From: Lichenihabitans psoromatis
Lineage (GTDB): Bacteria > Pseudomonadota > Alphaproteobacteria > Rhizobiales > Beijerinckiaceae
Assembly (NCBI RefSeq): GCF_004323635.1
Contig: NZ_CP036515.1
Coordinates: forward strand, 62,001-126,000
Reading direction: 5' to 3'
DNA length: 64,000 bases
Below are positions 37,289 to 45,958 of the stretch, one piece after another. Under the pieces are notes generated by a model. It did no database searches and was not told the origin of the DNA. It saw nothing but the letters and a program-made list of their open reading frames with translations. A program made the translations under genes and the position numbers. Numbering within the stretch: position 1 is the first letter of the stretch; each line of letters opens with the position of its first letter.

Positions 37289-37753
37289 ATGGCTGACCCG
37301 AGTAGCCGCCCCGAGGCAACACCCACGGTGCCGTATTGGCATGCCTATGTGGATCAGGATGGCGTGAGCCGACAGAAGCGTTGCGCCCTCACCGCGTTCG
37401 AACAAAAAAGCATGAGCGGCGCAGCCCCTCAATGGAACGATACGCTCAGCATGGCGCCGTCAGGCGTGACCATCTGTGTCTTGCCGGTGGGCTGGGTCGG
37501 CGATTGGCACGAAAACCCAAAGCCGCAATGGATTATTCCGCTCTCGGGCCGGTGGTTCGTGGAGACGATGGACGGCACGCGGGTCGAAATGGGGGTCGGC
37601 GAAATCTCGTTTGGCGAGGATCAGGATTGCACGGCCGATCACGAGGGCCATGTGGGACATCGCTCCGGGACGCTGGGCGACGTCCCCTGTGTGCAGATGA
37701 TCGTGCAACTCGACATCACCCCAACGGTGAACGAGCCCGGCCATTGGATCTGA
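37289..37753 (+). CDS. Cupin-fold protein
   Basis: 154 residues. Small barrel motifs with GDWHENPKPQWIIPLSGRWFV and DHEGHVGHRSGT, consistent with a cupin. It is only 18 bp after the DoxX gene and 13 bp before the lactonase, so it belongs to the oxidation operon. Possibly a sugar-acid isomerase or a sensor; not determinable. Confidence 0.75.
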   Translation: MADPSSRPEATPTVPYWHAYVDQDGVSRQKRCALTAFEQKSMSGAAPQWNDTLSMAPSGVTICVLPVGWVGDWHENPKPQWIIPLSGRWFVETMDGTRVEMGVGEISFGEDQDCTADHEGHVGHRSGTLGDVPCVQMIVQLDITPTVNEPGHWI

Positions 37754-37766
37754 TCGGAGCCGCATC

Positions 37767-38672
37767 ATGGAGCAGCCGTTCGCGGTCATCGATCCTCGCT
37801 TCAAGAGTTTCGTCCTCCCAAACGCGCCGTTGCTTCGTATCGGCGAGGGCTTTGGCTGGACCGAAGGCCCCGTCTGGTTCGGCGACCAGCAATGCCTGCT
37901 GTTCAGTGATGTTCCCAACGACCGGGTGATGCGCTGGACGCCAACGGGCGGCGTGTCGGTGTTTCGCCAGCCCTGTGGCTTCGAGAACGGACATGCGCGA
38001 GACCGCGAGGGCCGGTTGATCTCGTGTTCACACCATGATCGCTGCATTCGTCGAACGGAGCTCGACGGAAGCCTCACGATCCTTGCCGATCATTATCGCG
38101 GCAAGCGGCTGAACTCGCCGAACGACGTCGCCGTGATGGCGGACGGGTCGGTGTGGTTCAGCGATCCGCCCTACGGCATCCAAACCGACTACGAGGGCGG
38201 CAAACAAGAGCCTGAAGTGCCGCCGAGATTGTACCGACTCGATCCAAGCGGCGATCTCGACATCGCGGCCGACGATTTCGACGGCCCGAATGGCTTATGC
38301 TTCTCACCCGACGAAAGCCGGCTCTATGTGACCGAAACCGGCAAGCAGTTCGACAGCGATCCGGTCCAGCATATCCGCGTGTTCGATGTCGGGGCCGATG
38401 GCAGACGACTGCTGAATGGCCGCGTATTCCATAAGATCCACCCCGGCAACGCGGATGGGATCAGATGCGACAGCGATGGGAATCTCTGGAGCGGCGCGGC
38501 CGACGGTGTGCATTGTCTGGACCCCGACGGCACATTGCTGGGCAAAATCCTCGTCCCATCGCTGGTCTCTAACCTTGAGTTTGGCGGCCGCAACAAGAGC
38601 CAACTCTTCCTCTGCGCGGGCCAAAGCCTCTACACGATCGCGGTCAACCGACGCGGAGCGCGTTGGCCATGA
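37767..38672 (+). CDS. SMP-30/gluconolactonase-family lactonase
   Basis: 301 residues of the six-bladed SMP-30 propeller. Metal and active-site residues are visible in FGWTEGPVWF, NSPNDVAV and FDGPNGLCFSPDE. It hydrolyses aldonolactones, the expected product of a sugar 1-dehydrogenase, giving the pathway logic dehydrogenase then lactonase. Overlaps the next gene by ATGA. Confidence 0.9.
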   Translation: MEQPFAVIDPRFKSFVLPNAPLLRIGEGFGWTEGPVWFGDQQCLLFSDVPNDRVMRWTPTGGVSVFRQPCGFENGHARDREGRLISCSHHDRCIRRTELDGSLTILADHYRGKRLNSPNDVAVMADGSVWFSDPPYGIQTDYEGGKQEPEVPPRLYRLDPSGDLDIAADDFDGPNGLCFSPDESRLYVTETGKQFDSDPVQHIRVFDVGADGRRLLNGRVFHKIHPGNADGIRCDSDGNLWSGAADGVHCLDPDGTLLGKILVPSLVSNLEFGGRNKSQLFLCAGQSLYTIAVNRRGARWP

Positions 38673-39607
38673 CGCCTGTACTTGGACAGACCGCCATCAC
38701 GACGGTGAGCCTCACGGTCCCCGATCTCCGAAAGGCCGAAGTCTTCTATCGCGACGCTCTCGGCTTCGAGGTCATCGACCGTGTCGACAAAGTCGATCGC
38801 GGAATGGCGAAGGCTCTGGGCGCGCCTGACGCGGCAATCGCACGCGTGACCATGCGGCTCGGCCACCAGCGGATGGATCTTTTGGCTTTCGATCCACCTG
38901 GGCGATCTTATCCGGCTGGTAGCACCTCGAGCGATCTTTGGTTTCAGCATTGCGCGATCGTGGTGCGCGACATGGCGGCCGCTCACGCTCATGTCAGTGC
39001 TTTTGCGATCACGCCGATCACCATGGGCGGCCCACAGACCTTGCCGCCGAACACCGGCTCCGTTTCGGCGTTCAAATTCCGAGATCCGTTCGGGCATCCG
39101 TTCGAATTGCTGCACTTTCCAGAGGGGATCGGAGATCCGAGCTGGCATCGACCGGGGCGCGACGCCTTGTTTCTCGGCATCGATCATACGGCTATCGCGG
39201 TCAGCGATGCCGCTCAAAGCATCGCATTCTACGAGAAGCTCGGCTTCACACTATCGTCCCGGTCGTTCAACTCCGGTGCGGAACAATCCAAGCTCGATGC
39301 AGTCGCGGACGCGTCGGTGGTGGTCGTCGCTCTCTCGCCCACCGAAAGCCCACCCCATCTCGAGTTGTTGGCTTATCGGACAGGCACGCGGCGGCCTATC
39401 CCGCCTCACGAAAGCGCCGGCGATATCGCGCTGAGCCGCACGGTGATCGAGGTCGACGATCTCGCGTCGCTGGTCGCATTCTCAAATGACGGCAGTCACC
39501 CACTCTCGGCGACTGCATCTTGGGATCGCCGCGCAGCTTACTCTCTCTCGGATCCGGACGGCCATCGTCTGATCCTTCGCGAGCGCGTGTCAGTGGAGGA
39601 GGATTAA
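38669..39607 (+). CDS. VOC-superfamily protein with two glyoxalase-like modules
   Basis: 312 residues. Two VOC modules: TAITTVSLTVPDLRKAEVFY and GIDHTAIAVSDAAQSIAFYEKLGF each begin a beta-alpha-beta-beta-beta unit; FRDPFGHPFELLHF and LSDPDGHRLIL close them. Possible dioxygenase, lyase or binding role. Coupled to the lactonase by ATGA; its stop overlaps the convergent dehydrogenase by 4 bp. Confidence 0.82.
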   Translation: MTPVLGQTAITTVSLTVPDLRKAEVFYRDALGFEVIDRVDKVDRGMAKALGAPDAAIARVTMRLGHQRMDLLAFDPPGRSYPAGSTSSDLWFQHCAIVVRDMAAAHAHVSAFAITPITMGGPQTLPPNTGSVSAFKFRDPFGHPFELLHFPEGIGDPSWHRPGRDALFLGIDHTAIAVSDAAQSIAFYEKLGFTLSSRSFNSGAEQSKLDAVADASVVVVALSPTESPPHLELLAYRTGTRRPIPPHESAGDIALSRTVIEVDDLASLVAFSNDGSHPLSATASWDRRAAYSLSDPDGHRLILRERVSVEED

Positions 39608-40542
39608 ACCAACCCCTGCTTCAGCGCACGGAGGGACGTGATGGCGGCATCGCGCCATTCGGTCCGCTCCCCGATCTGATCGAGCGGCAGTTGATCGCGC
39701 GTGTAAGCCTCGAGCATTGCAACCGCTTCCGGCGTGACGATGGGACCGGCGTGACCGTTCTGTTTGGCCATATCGTCGAAGATGAAACCAAACCGATCGA
39801 GATAGTCGCGAATTCCGCCCGCCGCGTTGAGATCGACACCCTCGAACGGCCCGAGGAACGCCCAGCGCAGTCCGAAGCCCTGGCTGATGATCTTGTCGAT
39901 GTCGCCGGGTGAAATGATGCCGCTGTTCAGGCATCGCAGCATTTCGACCACGAGGGCAGCCTGCAAGCGGTTGAGCACGAAGCTCGATTGCTCGAAGCGG
40001 ATCAGCACCGGCACCTGCCCGCATCGCGTCATGAACGCGAATGTCGCGTCGGTGATGGCCTGGTTGGTGAACGGCGCCGGGCAGATCTCCGTCACGGGCA
40101 GGAGATGCGGCGGGGTTGCTGGATGCACCACGATGCAACGCGCACGGCCGGGCAAATCCGAGGCGAAAGTCGAAACTGGAAAACTCGAGGTCGTCGTCGC
40201 CAAAATGGCCGTAGGCTTCGCGAGTGTCTCGAGTTCGCGGAAGATCGCCTGCTTGCTCGCGAGTTTCTCGTCGATACATTCATGCACGAAATCCGCATCG
40301 TCGACGGCTTCGGCAAGCGTGTCGGCGACCGTGATACGCTCGAGAACCGCCTGGCGGGCCGCAGCATCACCGACCAGGGCTGCCGATTTCTCAAGCGCTT
40401 CGGCGATCCGCTCGAGCGCCTTCGCCCGATTGTCGTCGAGGCTGTCATAGAGGCGCACAGGAACGCCCGCTCGGGCGAACACGATCGCCCAGGAGCGCCC
40501 GATGATACCGCTGCCGACGATGGCGGTTCGTTCGATCTGCAT
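39604..40542 (-). CDS. 3-hydroxyacyl-CoA dehydrogenase-family enzyme (lambda-crystallin/L-gulonate dehydrogenase-like)
   Basis: 312 residues. Rossmann motif AIVGSGIIGRSWAIVFARAG, then the family's HECIDEKL, TTTSSFPVS and HPATPPHLLP segments and a helical C-terminal domain (QSSFVLNRLQAALVVEML). The single-unit length and the HPATPP motif point to the carnitine/L-gulonate/3-hydroxybutyryl subgroup. ATG 40542 starts at the first strand. Eight bases downstream of the NIPSNAP gene. Confidence 0.85.
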   Translation of the reverse strand: MQIERTAIVGSGIIGRSWAIVFARAGVPVRLYDSLDDNRAKALERIAEALEKSAALVGDAAARQAVLERITVADTLAEAVDDADFVHECIDEKLASKQAIFRELETLAKPTAILATTTSSFPVSTFASDLPGRARCIVVHPATPPHLLPVTEICPAPFTNQAITDATFAFMTRCGQVPVLIRFEQSSFVLNRLQAALVVEMLRCLNSGIISPGDIDKIISQGFGLRWAFLGPFEGVDLNAAGGIRDYLDRFGFIFDDMAKQNGHAGPIVTPEAVAMLEAYTRDQLPLDQIGERTEWRDAAITSLRALKQGLV

Positions 40543-40550
40543 AGTGGTTC

Positions 40551-40865
40551 TCAACGCAAGGGGGAAAAAGAAACGGGTGAGAGGATACGGGTCGTCTGAA
40601 GCTGCAAAAGATCGCCGACCAGCGCGAGATAAGCCTGCCAGCGTGGGTCCGACAACATCTTGGCGCGACGCAGCTGCCGATCGTCAAGGCTTGAAAAGGA
40701 CCACCAGGCGATCACGTGGTTCAGTTCACCGATTTCGGTGGTGAAATAGCCGTGAAAGGTCCCGAGATAGTCGAGCTGCAACTGCAAGCCATAGTCCCGA
40801 TAAGTCTCGACGAAGATCGCGAGCTTCCCCGGCTTCAGCGTGTAGTCGCGTTCTTCGACGATCAT
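40551..40865 (-). CDS. NIPSNAP-family protein
   Basis: 104 residues of a ferredoxin-like dimeric barrel: MIVEERDYTLKPGKLAIFVE, LGYFHGYF-type segment (LGTFHGYFTTEIGELNHVIA), WWSFSSLDDRQLRRA. Common beside catabolic genes; role unknown. Likely operon with the following dehydrogenase (8-bp gap). Confidence 0.85.
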   Translation of the reverse strand: MIVEERDYTLKPGKLAIFVETYRDYGLQLQLDYLGTFHGYFTTEIGELNHVIAWWSFSSLDDRQLRRAKMLSDPRWQAYLALVGDLLQLQTTRILSPVSFSPLR

Positions 40866-40987
40866 CGATCCGTCCTTTCGTGACGCTTCATGTTGGGCGA
40901 GAGGGCGTGAGCCGGCTCGGCATCACTGGTGATCCATCTTGCACGTGATGCTCCAGAGACGCGACCCGCGACCGTGAAAGCCGGACA

Positions 40988-41788
40988 TCACGCGACGCCG
41001 TGCTGGTCGAGAAAGGCCGCGACACGTGTCGCGAAGGGGGCCGGGTCCGTTCGCGGGTGAAAATGCGCGCCCGCGAGTTCGCAAAACTCGGCGTGCGGGA
41101 TCAGCGATCGAAGCCGATGAGCATGGTGGATCGGAATGAGACCATCGTCGCGCGCGCCGACGATCAGCGTCGGCTGAGCAATGCGGTGAAGCTCTGCCGA
41201 GCGATCGAAATCGAGCAGCATGCGGACCCGCGCCGCCGTGACGGCGAACGGCGCGAGCGCGGTGGCGGCGCTCGCGACCGCCTTGTCCAGTTCCGCCTCA
41301 TGAGCATCGATAAACGCGGGATCGTAACCGAACACGTGGGTGAGTTGCTGATAGGCATCGGCCAGTCCCGCGTCGAGCAGCGCAGCCCTTGCGCCGAACG
41401 CCGCCCGGAAACGCGCATCGGAGCGGTCCCAACCGCCACTGATCACCAGGGATCGGGCGCGCTCGGGCGCATCCAGCGCAATCGTCTGGACGATGGCGCC
41501 GCCGGTCGAATGACCGACCAGATGCGCCGCGCCGCAGCCTTCCGCATCGAGGATCGCCAGAACGTCGCGCGCGATCCCGTCGATGCGATAAGGTCCAGCG
41601 GGCCGTCCACTCCGGCCCGCGCCGCGATGATCGACGACCAAGAGATCGAAACGACTGGCCAGGAGCGCGACGACGCCGTTCCAGAAGCGACCGTCGCCTC
41701 CGAGCCCGGGTATCAGGACGACGGGCGGGCCGGAGCCGACACGCTCGTAATAGATGGCGCAACCATCGGCTGCCGTGATGGTCGTCAT
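40988..41788 (-). CDS. Alpha/beta hydrolase
   Basis: 266 residues. Oxyanion region VVLIPGLGGDGRFW, nucleophile elbow GHSTGG, acid in IVGARDDGLIP, and catalytic His in GAHFHPRTDP. Resembles lactone/ester hydrolases of degradative clusters. 106 bp downstream of the aspartate-dehydrogenase-like gene on the same strand. Confidence 0.88.
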   Translation of the reverse strand: MTTITAADGCAIYYERVGSGPPVVLIPGLGGDGRFWNGVVALLASRFDLLVVDHRGAGRSGRPAGPYRIDGIARDVLAILDAEGCGAAHLVGHSTGGAIVQTIALDAPERARSLVISGGWDRSDARFRAAFGARAALLDAGLADAYQQLTHVFGYDPAFIDAHEAELDKAVASAATALAPFAVTAARVRMLLDFDRSAELHRIAQPTLIVGARDDGLIPIHHAHRLRSLIPHAEFCELAGAHFHPRTDPAPFATRVAAFLDQHGVA

Positions 41789-41894
41789 GCCGCACTCCCC
41801 GGTTCAGGCCGATCCCGGCCGGACGTCGTGCTGCCGAACGCCGAGCCAAGCCCGACGATGTCGGCGCCAATCACCACGAGACGATGCAGGGCGC

Positions 41895-42698
41895 TCAAAC
41901 GACGACTCGCTCGGCAAGGCGGCGCACCGCAGCCGCCAGACTGGCGGCCGTCAAGGCCGACGTCTTCGGATTGTCGGGCGACGGCCGATTGGCAAACCGC
42001 ATAAAGGCACAGCCGAGTTCACTGTCGGCCTCGATTTCATGCGTGTTGAGCGACACAGACGGGTCAGCCACCACGCGAACCGAAACCGGCGAGGGTGCCG
42101 CGGCGAGCGCAACCGTCAAGCCAGCGTTGAGATTGCGTGGATAGAGCGTCGCGGCTTCAGCCGCCGTTCCTTCGAAGAGGGTGATCTCTCCGGTGAGCGC
42201 GTCCGCGTCATAGCCCCGAGCCGCAAGCTCCTGACGCCAAGCTGCCGGCGGCTTGCGGGACGTATAGCGGACCCGTGCATCGACGGTTCCGCGGAGCGCT
42301 GCCAGATAATCGAGACCGCCGAGCGCGCCGGACGGGATGACGAGGCGGCTTCCGCCAGCCGAGGCCGCCGTCTCGAGCCGCGCGAAGAGTTTGGGGTCGG
42401 CGAGCGCTCCGGTCGAGGCGGCCACGACCGTGATGCCGGCCGAGAGCAAGTCAGGCCCATAGGTCTCGAGCGCTCCCTGCCCTGCGGCTTCGACCACGAT
42501 CGATGGGCGTACCGCCAGCAGATCGCCCAACGTTTCGACCACACGCACGGAGGTTGGAACGATGCGCCGCGATGCCGAGTCCGGCCGAAGCAAAATGGTC
42601 ATCTCGTCGCTCTCTCGACGCAAACGGGACAGGAGATCACGGCCGATCGCCCCGAAACCGATGATGCCGATCGAAAGCGGCTTGGTTTGTGAAGTCAT
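41895..42698 (-). CDS. Aspartate dehydrogenase-like (DUF108/NadX family)
   Basis: 267 residues from ATG 42698. Rossmann start IGIIGFGAIGRDLL, VEAAGQGALETYG, then IPSGALGGLDYLAALRG and the C-terminal NLNAGLTVALA with TSRKPPAAW, matching the L-aspartate dehydrogenase family. Could feed NAD synthesis or oxidise a related amino acid; the catabolic-looking neighbourhood makes the second likely. Confidence 0.85.
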   Translation of the reverse strand: MTSQTKPLSIGIIGFGAIGRDLLSRLRRESDEMTILLRPDSASRRIVPTSVRVVETLGDLLAVRPSIVVEAAGQGALETYGPDLLSAGITVVAASTGALADPKLFARLETAASAGGSRLVIPSGALGGLDYLAALRGTVDARVRYTSRKPPAAWRQELAARGYDADALTGEITLFEGTAAEAATLYPRNLNAGLTVALAAAPSPVSVRVVADPSVSLNTHEIEADSELGCAFMRFANRPSPDNPKTSALTAASLAAAVRRLAERVVV

Positions 42699-42921
42699 AA
42701 CCACTCTTGTCACAGATCCAGATGCTGAATGAGCCCGCAAGGCGGTGACGCGGATCGCCACCGGCGACCTGCATCGCATTCTAAACGGCTGTTTGGCTGA
42801 AGAAACCGTCTTGTGGCAATTGAGGCTCGCGAAACGCCCAGATTTGCGACATCTATCTGCCAAGCGTCGCCCAAACCGCGATCGATCGCAACGATCGAAC
42901 TAAGTGCCGAAGGTCAACATC

Positions 42922-43320
42922 ATGGACATTATCGACCACGCCAACACCCCGCTCGAACAATGGCGCGAAGGCGTCATGACGCAGATGAGGATGTCTTTCA
43001 TGCTGGGCGGGCGTCAGCTTTGCATCTTCGATCAGTTTTGCGACCCCGGACTCGGTGCGCCGACGCATATTCATGCGGTCGAAGAAGTCCTCGAAGTCAT
43101 TTCCGGCAGCGCCGATATCTGGGTCGATGGCACCACGACGGCCGTCCGCCCCGACCAGTCTGTGCTGATTCCGGCCGGTGCCTCGCATGGGTTTCGCAAT
43201 ACGGGAACCGATACGTTGCACGTGCGCGCGACTTTGGCGGCGTCGATCTTCGAGGCGCAATATGAAAGCACCAAGGAAACCAGTCGTCGCTGGAGCCCGG
43301 CAATTAAGTCGGTCGGATAA
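42922..43320 (+). CDS. Cupin-domain protein
   Basis: 132 residues from the ATG at 42922, eight bases after GAAGG (a GTG at 42904 is possible). Single cupin with metal ligands in PTHIHAVEEVLEV and ASHGFRN. Divergent from the aspartate-dehydrogenase-like gene. Possible dioxygenase, isomerase or ligand sensor. Confidence 0.82.
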   Translation: MDIIDHANTPLEQWREGVMTQMRMSFMLGGRQLCIFDQFCDPGLGAPTHIHAVEEVLEVISGSADIWVDGTTTAVRPDQSVLIPAGASHGFRNTGTDTLHVRATLAASIFEAQYESTKETSRRWSPAIKSVG

Positions 43321-43350
43321 GCGGCCTCTCCACGGCAGGAAGTCAAGGCC

Positions 43351-43824
43351 TTACGGTTGCGGGGTCTGCGGCCCTTTTGACGTCAGATAGGCGATGACGG
43401 CGGCGCGATCGTCGGCATCGGCGAGACCCGCGAACGGCATACTGGTGCCCGGCGCAAATCGCTGCGGATCGGTCAGCCACGCATCGAGCCTGGCGCGATC
43501 CCACACGCCGCCGACCGCTCGCAAAGCTGCCGTATAGGCGAAGCGGCCACGGCGCCGGGCAACCGGACCATCCACGACACCATAAAGATTCGGACCATCG
43601 AGATCCGGGCCGTTGCGCCCAATCGAATGGCAGGCGGCACATTGGCGAAAGACGGTGGCGCCTCGATCGAGCAAGGCCGCTTCGCCGGGAGCCGCAACCG
43701 CGGTTCCCTCGGTCTCGGAGCCGAGCCAAGCGTGACCGGCCATGACACCGCCGATCAGGAGAACGCCGATCAAGGCGGCCGCCGCCGTTTTGCTGATCCT
43801 GACCACGGCCGAGCTGTTCTCCAA
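43351..43824 (-). CDS. Membrane-anchored class I cytochrome c
   Basis: 157 residues. An uncleaved N-terminal hydrophobic segment (AAAALIGVLLIGGVMAGHAWL), heme-binding CAACH, NLYGVV and the axial Met in GTSMPF. Resembles c2/c550-type electron carriers of alphaproteobacteria. Convergent with the cupin gene; no adjacent oxidase. Confidence 0.88.
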   Translation of the reverse strand: MENSSAVVRISKTAAAALIGVLLIGGVMAGHAWLGSETEGTAVAAPGEAALLDRGATVFRQCAACHSIGRNGPDLDGPNLYGVVDGPVARRRGRFAYTAALRAVGGVWDRARLDAWLTDPQRFAPGTSMPFAGLADADDRAAVIAYLTSKGPQTPQP

Positions 43825-43963
43825 TGATGGTTTTACCGACCGACGAGAGGGCTTTCGCGGCGACGCTTGTCAAGCCGACCGATTGTCCTCCCGAGCGTGC
43901 GGCAATCGGGGCGTCGATGCTGACCCCTTGCCAGCATGACGGTTCGCTCGATCGAAAACCGGC

Positions 43964-44863
43964 TCAGGCGTGACGCGGACGGAGCAACCCAGCCCACACG
44001 CCGCCCGCTGCCTCCGCGATACTGGCCTTCAGCCGTCGCTTCGCCCGCGACCGGATCCGATGGATCGCCTTGATGAGGGTCAGAGACTTGTGTTGCAGCG
44101 GGACCGTGATGGTGAAAAATCCGTCTTTGGGCTCGCTGGCACCGAGAGACGTCAAGAACTCATCGTAATTGCGTCTCAGCGACGCTTCGACGGTCTGGCT
44201 GTAGCAAACCTGGTTGCAGGCGGTCGTCGCCATGATCATGTCGACGCCGCTTCTCTCGGCCAGTCCGGACAGCACAACGAACAGCAGCGCCTGCGGCGTG
44301 ATCTCGCCGAGCAACTTCGTGACGTGGCGACTGAGGTCTTTCGTGCCTCCGATCCCTTGCATCCGCGAAATCAACACCACCCAGTCGCGATCGACGTGGA
44401 GCATCTCCCCTCTGACGAAGGTGAATGAGGTGACGTAGAGCGGTTGTCCTTGGAAGCGCGCGATCAGCGAAATCTCCCCCTCGATAAAAACGTCGCGGGA
44501 GAAATGGACGACGACCTCGCAATCCTGCGTGGCATAAAGAACAATTTCGCCATGCAACAGGCGCTCGAAGGCCGTGGCGGTCAGCAACGATCGCAAGAAG
44601 CGCATGTTGTCGAGGAAGTAGATCGTCCGGTCGTCCCGTTGGATATTCCGGGCCAGATACTCCGCGCGAAAACACTTCGTGATCGATAGCGAGCTCCCGA
44701 CATCCTCTTTTAGCTTGCGCTCTTCCGTGTCGAGGAACGTCTGAATAAGAGACCAGACATCGATTCCGTTCGACAAATGGAAATCAACCACCTTATCGCT
44801 TTCGGCATCGCGGCCGAGGATGCGTTTGTAACATTCGATCACATCATGGCGGGTTGCAAGCAT
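43964..44863 (-). CDS. DUF4214-DUF535 (VirK/YbjX-like) fusion protein
   Basis: 299 residues. N-terminus (about 5-45, CYKRILGRDAESDKVVDFHL, then FLDTEER) resembles a DUF4214 unit. The rest fits DUF535/VirK: FIEGEISLIARFQGQPLYV, LISRMQGIGGTKDLSRHVTKLLGEITPQALL, LAERSGVDMIMA. VirK-type proteins are linked to envelope stress and virulence; DUF4214 occurs in exported or glycan-linked proteins. The C-terminus is Arg/Lys-rich. No operon partner. Confidence 0.72.
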   Translation of the reverse strand: MLATRHDVIECYKRILGRDAESDKVVDFHLSNGIDVWSLIQTFLDTEERKLKEDVGSSLSITKCFRAEYLARNIQRDDRTIYFLDNMRFLRSLLTATAFERLLHGEIVLYATQDCEVVVHFSRDVFIEGEISLIARFQGQPLYVTSFTFVRGEMLHVDRDWVVLISRMQGIGGTKDLSRHVTKLLGEITPQALLFVVLSGLAERSGVDMIMATTACNQVCYSQTVEASLRRNYDEFLTSLGASEPKDGFFTITVPLQHKSLTLIKAIHRIRSRAKRRLKASIAEAAGGVWAGLLRPRHA

Positions 44864-45250
44864 ATTGATCGCTAGGGTAATTCTCTGAAAGCCGATTCCA
44901 TGTGACTATAAGGAAAACAGCCGCGTGACCATGGCCAAATTTTTAATAGACGTTATAGCCGGAGCAGGTTTTTAGTATAGTAGGCCTAACGAGCGATTTT
45001 ATTGACGATCATCGATTAATTTTAGTGCCGTCGTGGGATTGCTACCCACGAATGACTTTTCAACCGGTCGATTATAGCTGCGCGAATTTCAGCGCTCGCT
45101 TCGGGCGCGCTCCTGCCGAGGATAGGAGCGAGCTACCGATAGCTGTTCGACCTGGGTGTAGCGGGGCGGCCGCCGGGATCGAGCGACGCAGACCTTTGCG
45201 CGGCCCCGGCTCTATGCGAGGACGTGGAGCCTCGTATCATCAAGGAGAAC
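44864..45250. other. A+T-rich intergenic region with a small hairpin
   Basis: No credible gene. The left half is clearly A+T-rich and probably holds the promoter of the minus-strand gene ending at 43964. A 6-bp stem (CGTGGG / CCCACG, 45032-45050) followed by AATGACTTTT might terminate plus-strand transcription or act in a leader; support is weak. Confidence 0.35.
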
Positions 45251-45430
45251 ATGATGGTCACCGAAGAAGCCGTGCTTAAAGCGTTGGACAAGCCACGCTC
45301 GATCTACTCGATCCTTCAGGCCGTCAACCCGTCGGGGTCACAGGAAGAATTGCAGATTCTGCTGATGAAAATGCGGGATCAAGGCAAGCTGAAATTCGAT
45401 ATCAAGAAAGGAAGTTGGCGACCGGCTTAG
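45251..45430 (+). CDS. Small winged-helix-like protein
   Basis: 59 residues (or 58 from the adjacent ATG at 45254) after a strong AAGGAG. The sequence EEAVLKALDKPRSIYSIL ... ELQILLMKMRDQGKLKFDIKKG has the helix-helix-wing rhythm of a mini winged helix. Probably a DNA-binding or adaptor peptide; family not recognised. Confidence 0.62.
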   Translation: MMVTEEAVLKALDKPRSIYSILQAVNPSGSQEELQILLMKMRDQGKLKFDIKKGSWRPA

Positions 45431-45481
45431 CTCGGGCTTGAAGCGGCAAGCCTTATCGCGTCGACCGGGGTCCTGAGCACT

Positions 45482-45958
45482 TCAGCTCGGATCGTCGCTG
45501 TGTCGATCCGGCGAGGTCTCAAGCGGCAAGGTCTCGATCGGCGTGACCAGCAGCGTCGTCCCATCCAGCCCGACAACCCGGAGGCTCGCGCCAGCTTCTG
45601 GGGTCGCGCCCGAGCTAATTCGGGCCAGCCATGTGCCATCGCCCAAGCTCACGCGGCCGTCCGTCCCGTCGAACGCGAGCGCACGACAGGGTTTTCCGAT
45701 GAGGCCGACCGATGGGGCATTGATGCCACCATCGGCCGCACCGCGTTGCCGACGCCGCAGGACCGGAATGCTGAGCGACGCCACAAGACAGATCAAGAAG
45801 GCGCCGACCTGCCATTGGAAGTCGAGATGAAGCGCCAGGGTCGCTGCTCCACCGGCCATGGCCCCGAGCCCGATCCAGAGTAGAAAGACGCCGGGATGCA
45901 GCAGTTCGGCCCCGCAGAGCACGATCCCGACCATGATCCAGACGCCACCATCGGTCAC
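45482..45958 (-). CDS. NfeD-family membrane protein
   Basis: 158 residues. Hydrophobic N-terminal half with three to four segments (VWIMVGIVLCGAELLHPG, FLLWIGLGAMAGGAATLAL, VGAFLICLVASLSIPVL) and a soluble C-terminal OB-fold (GLIGKPCRALAF..DGRVSLGDGTWLARI). The short NfeD type. Overlaps the SPFH gene by ATGA, the classic NfeD-stomatin pair. Confidence 0.9.
   Translation of the reverse strand: MTDGGVWIMVGIVLCGAELLHPGVFLLWIGLGAMAGGAATLALHLDFQWQVGAFLICLVASLSIPVLRRRQRGAADGGINAPSVGLIGKPCRALAFDGTDGRVSLGDGTWLARISSGATPEAGASLRVVGLDGTTLLVTPIETLPLETSPDRHSDDPS

Noticed and set aside
45025..45279. Plus-strand frame upstream of the 45251 gene
   Set aside because: Covers the A+T-rich leader and a hairpin; low-quality translation and overlaps a gene with a strong ribosome site.
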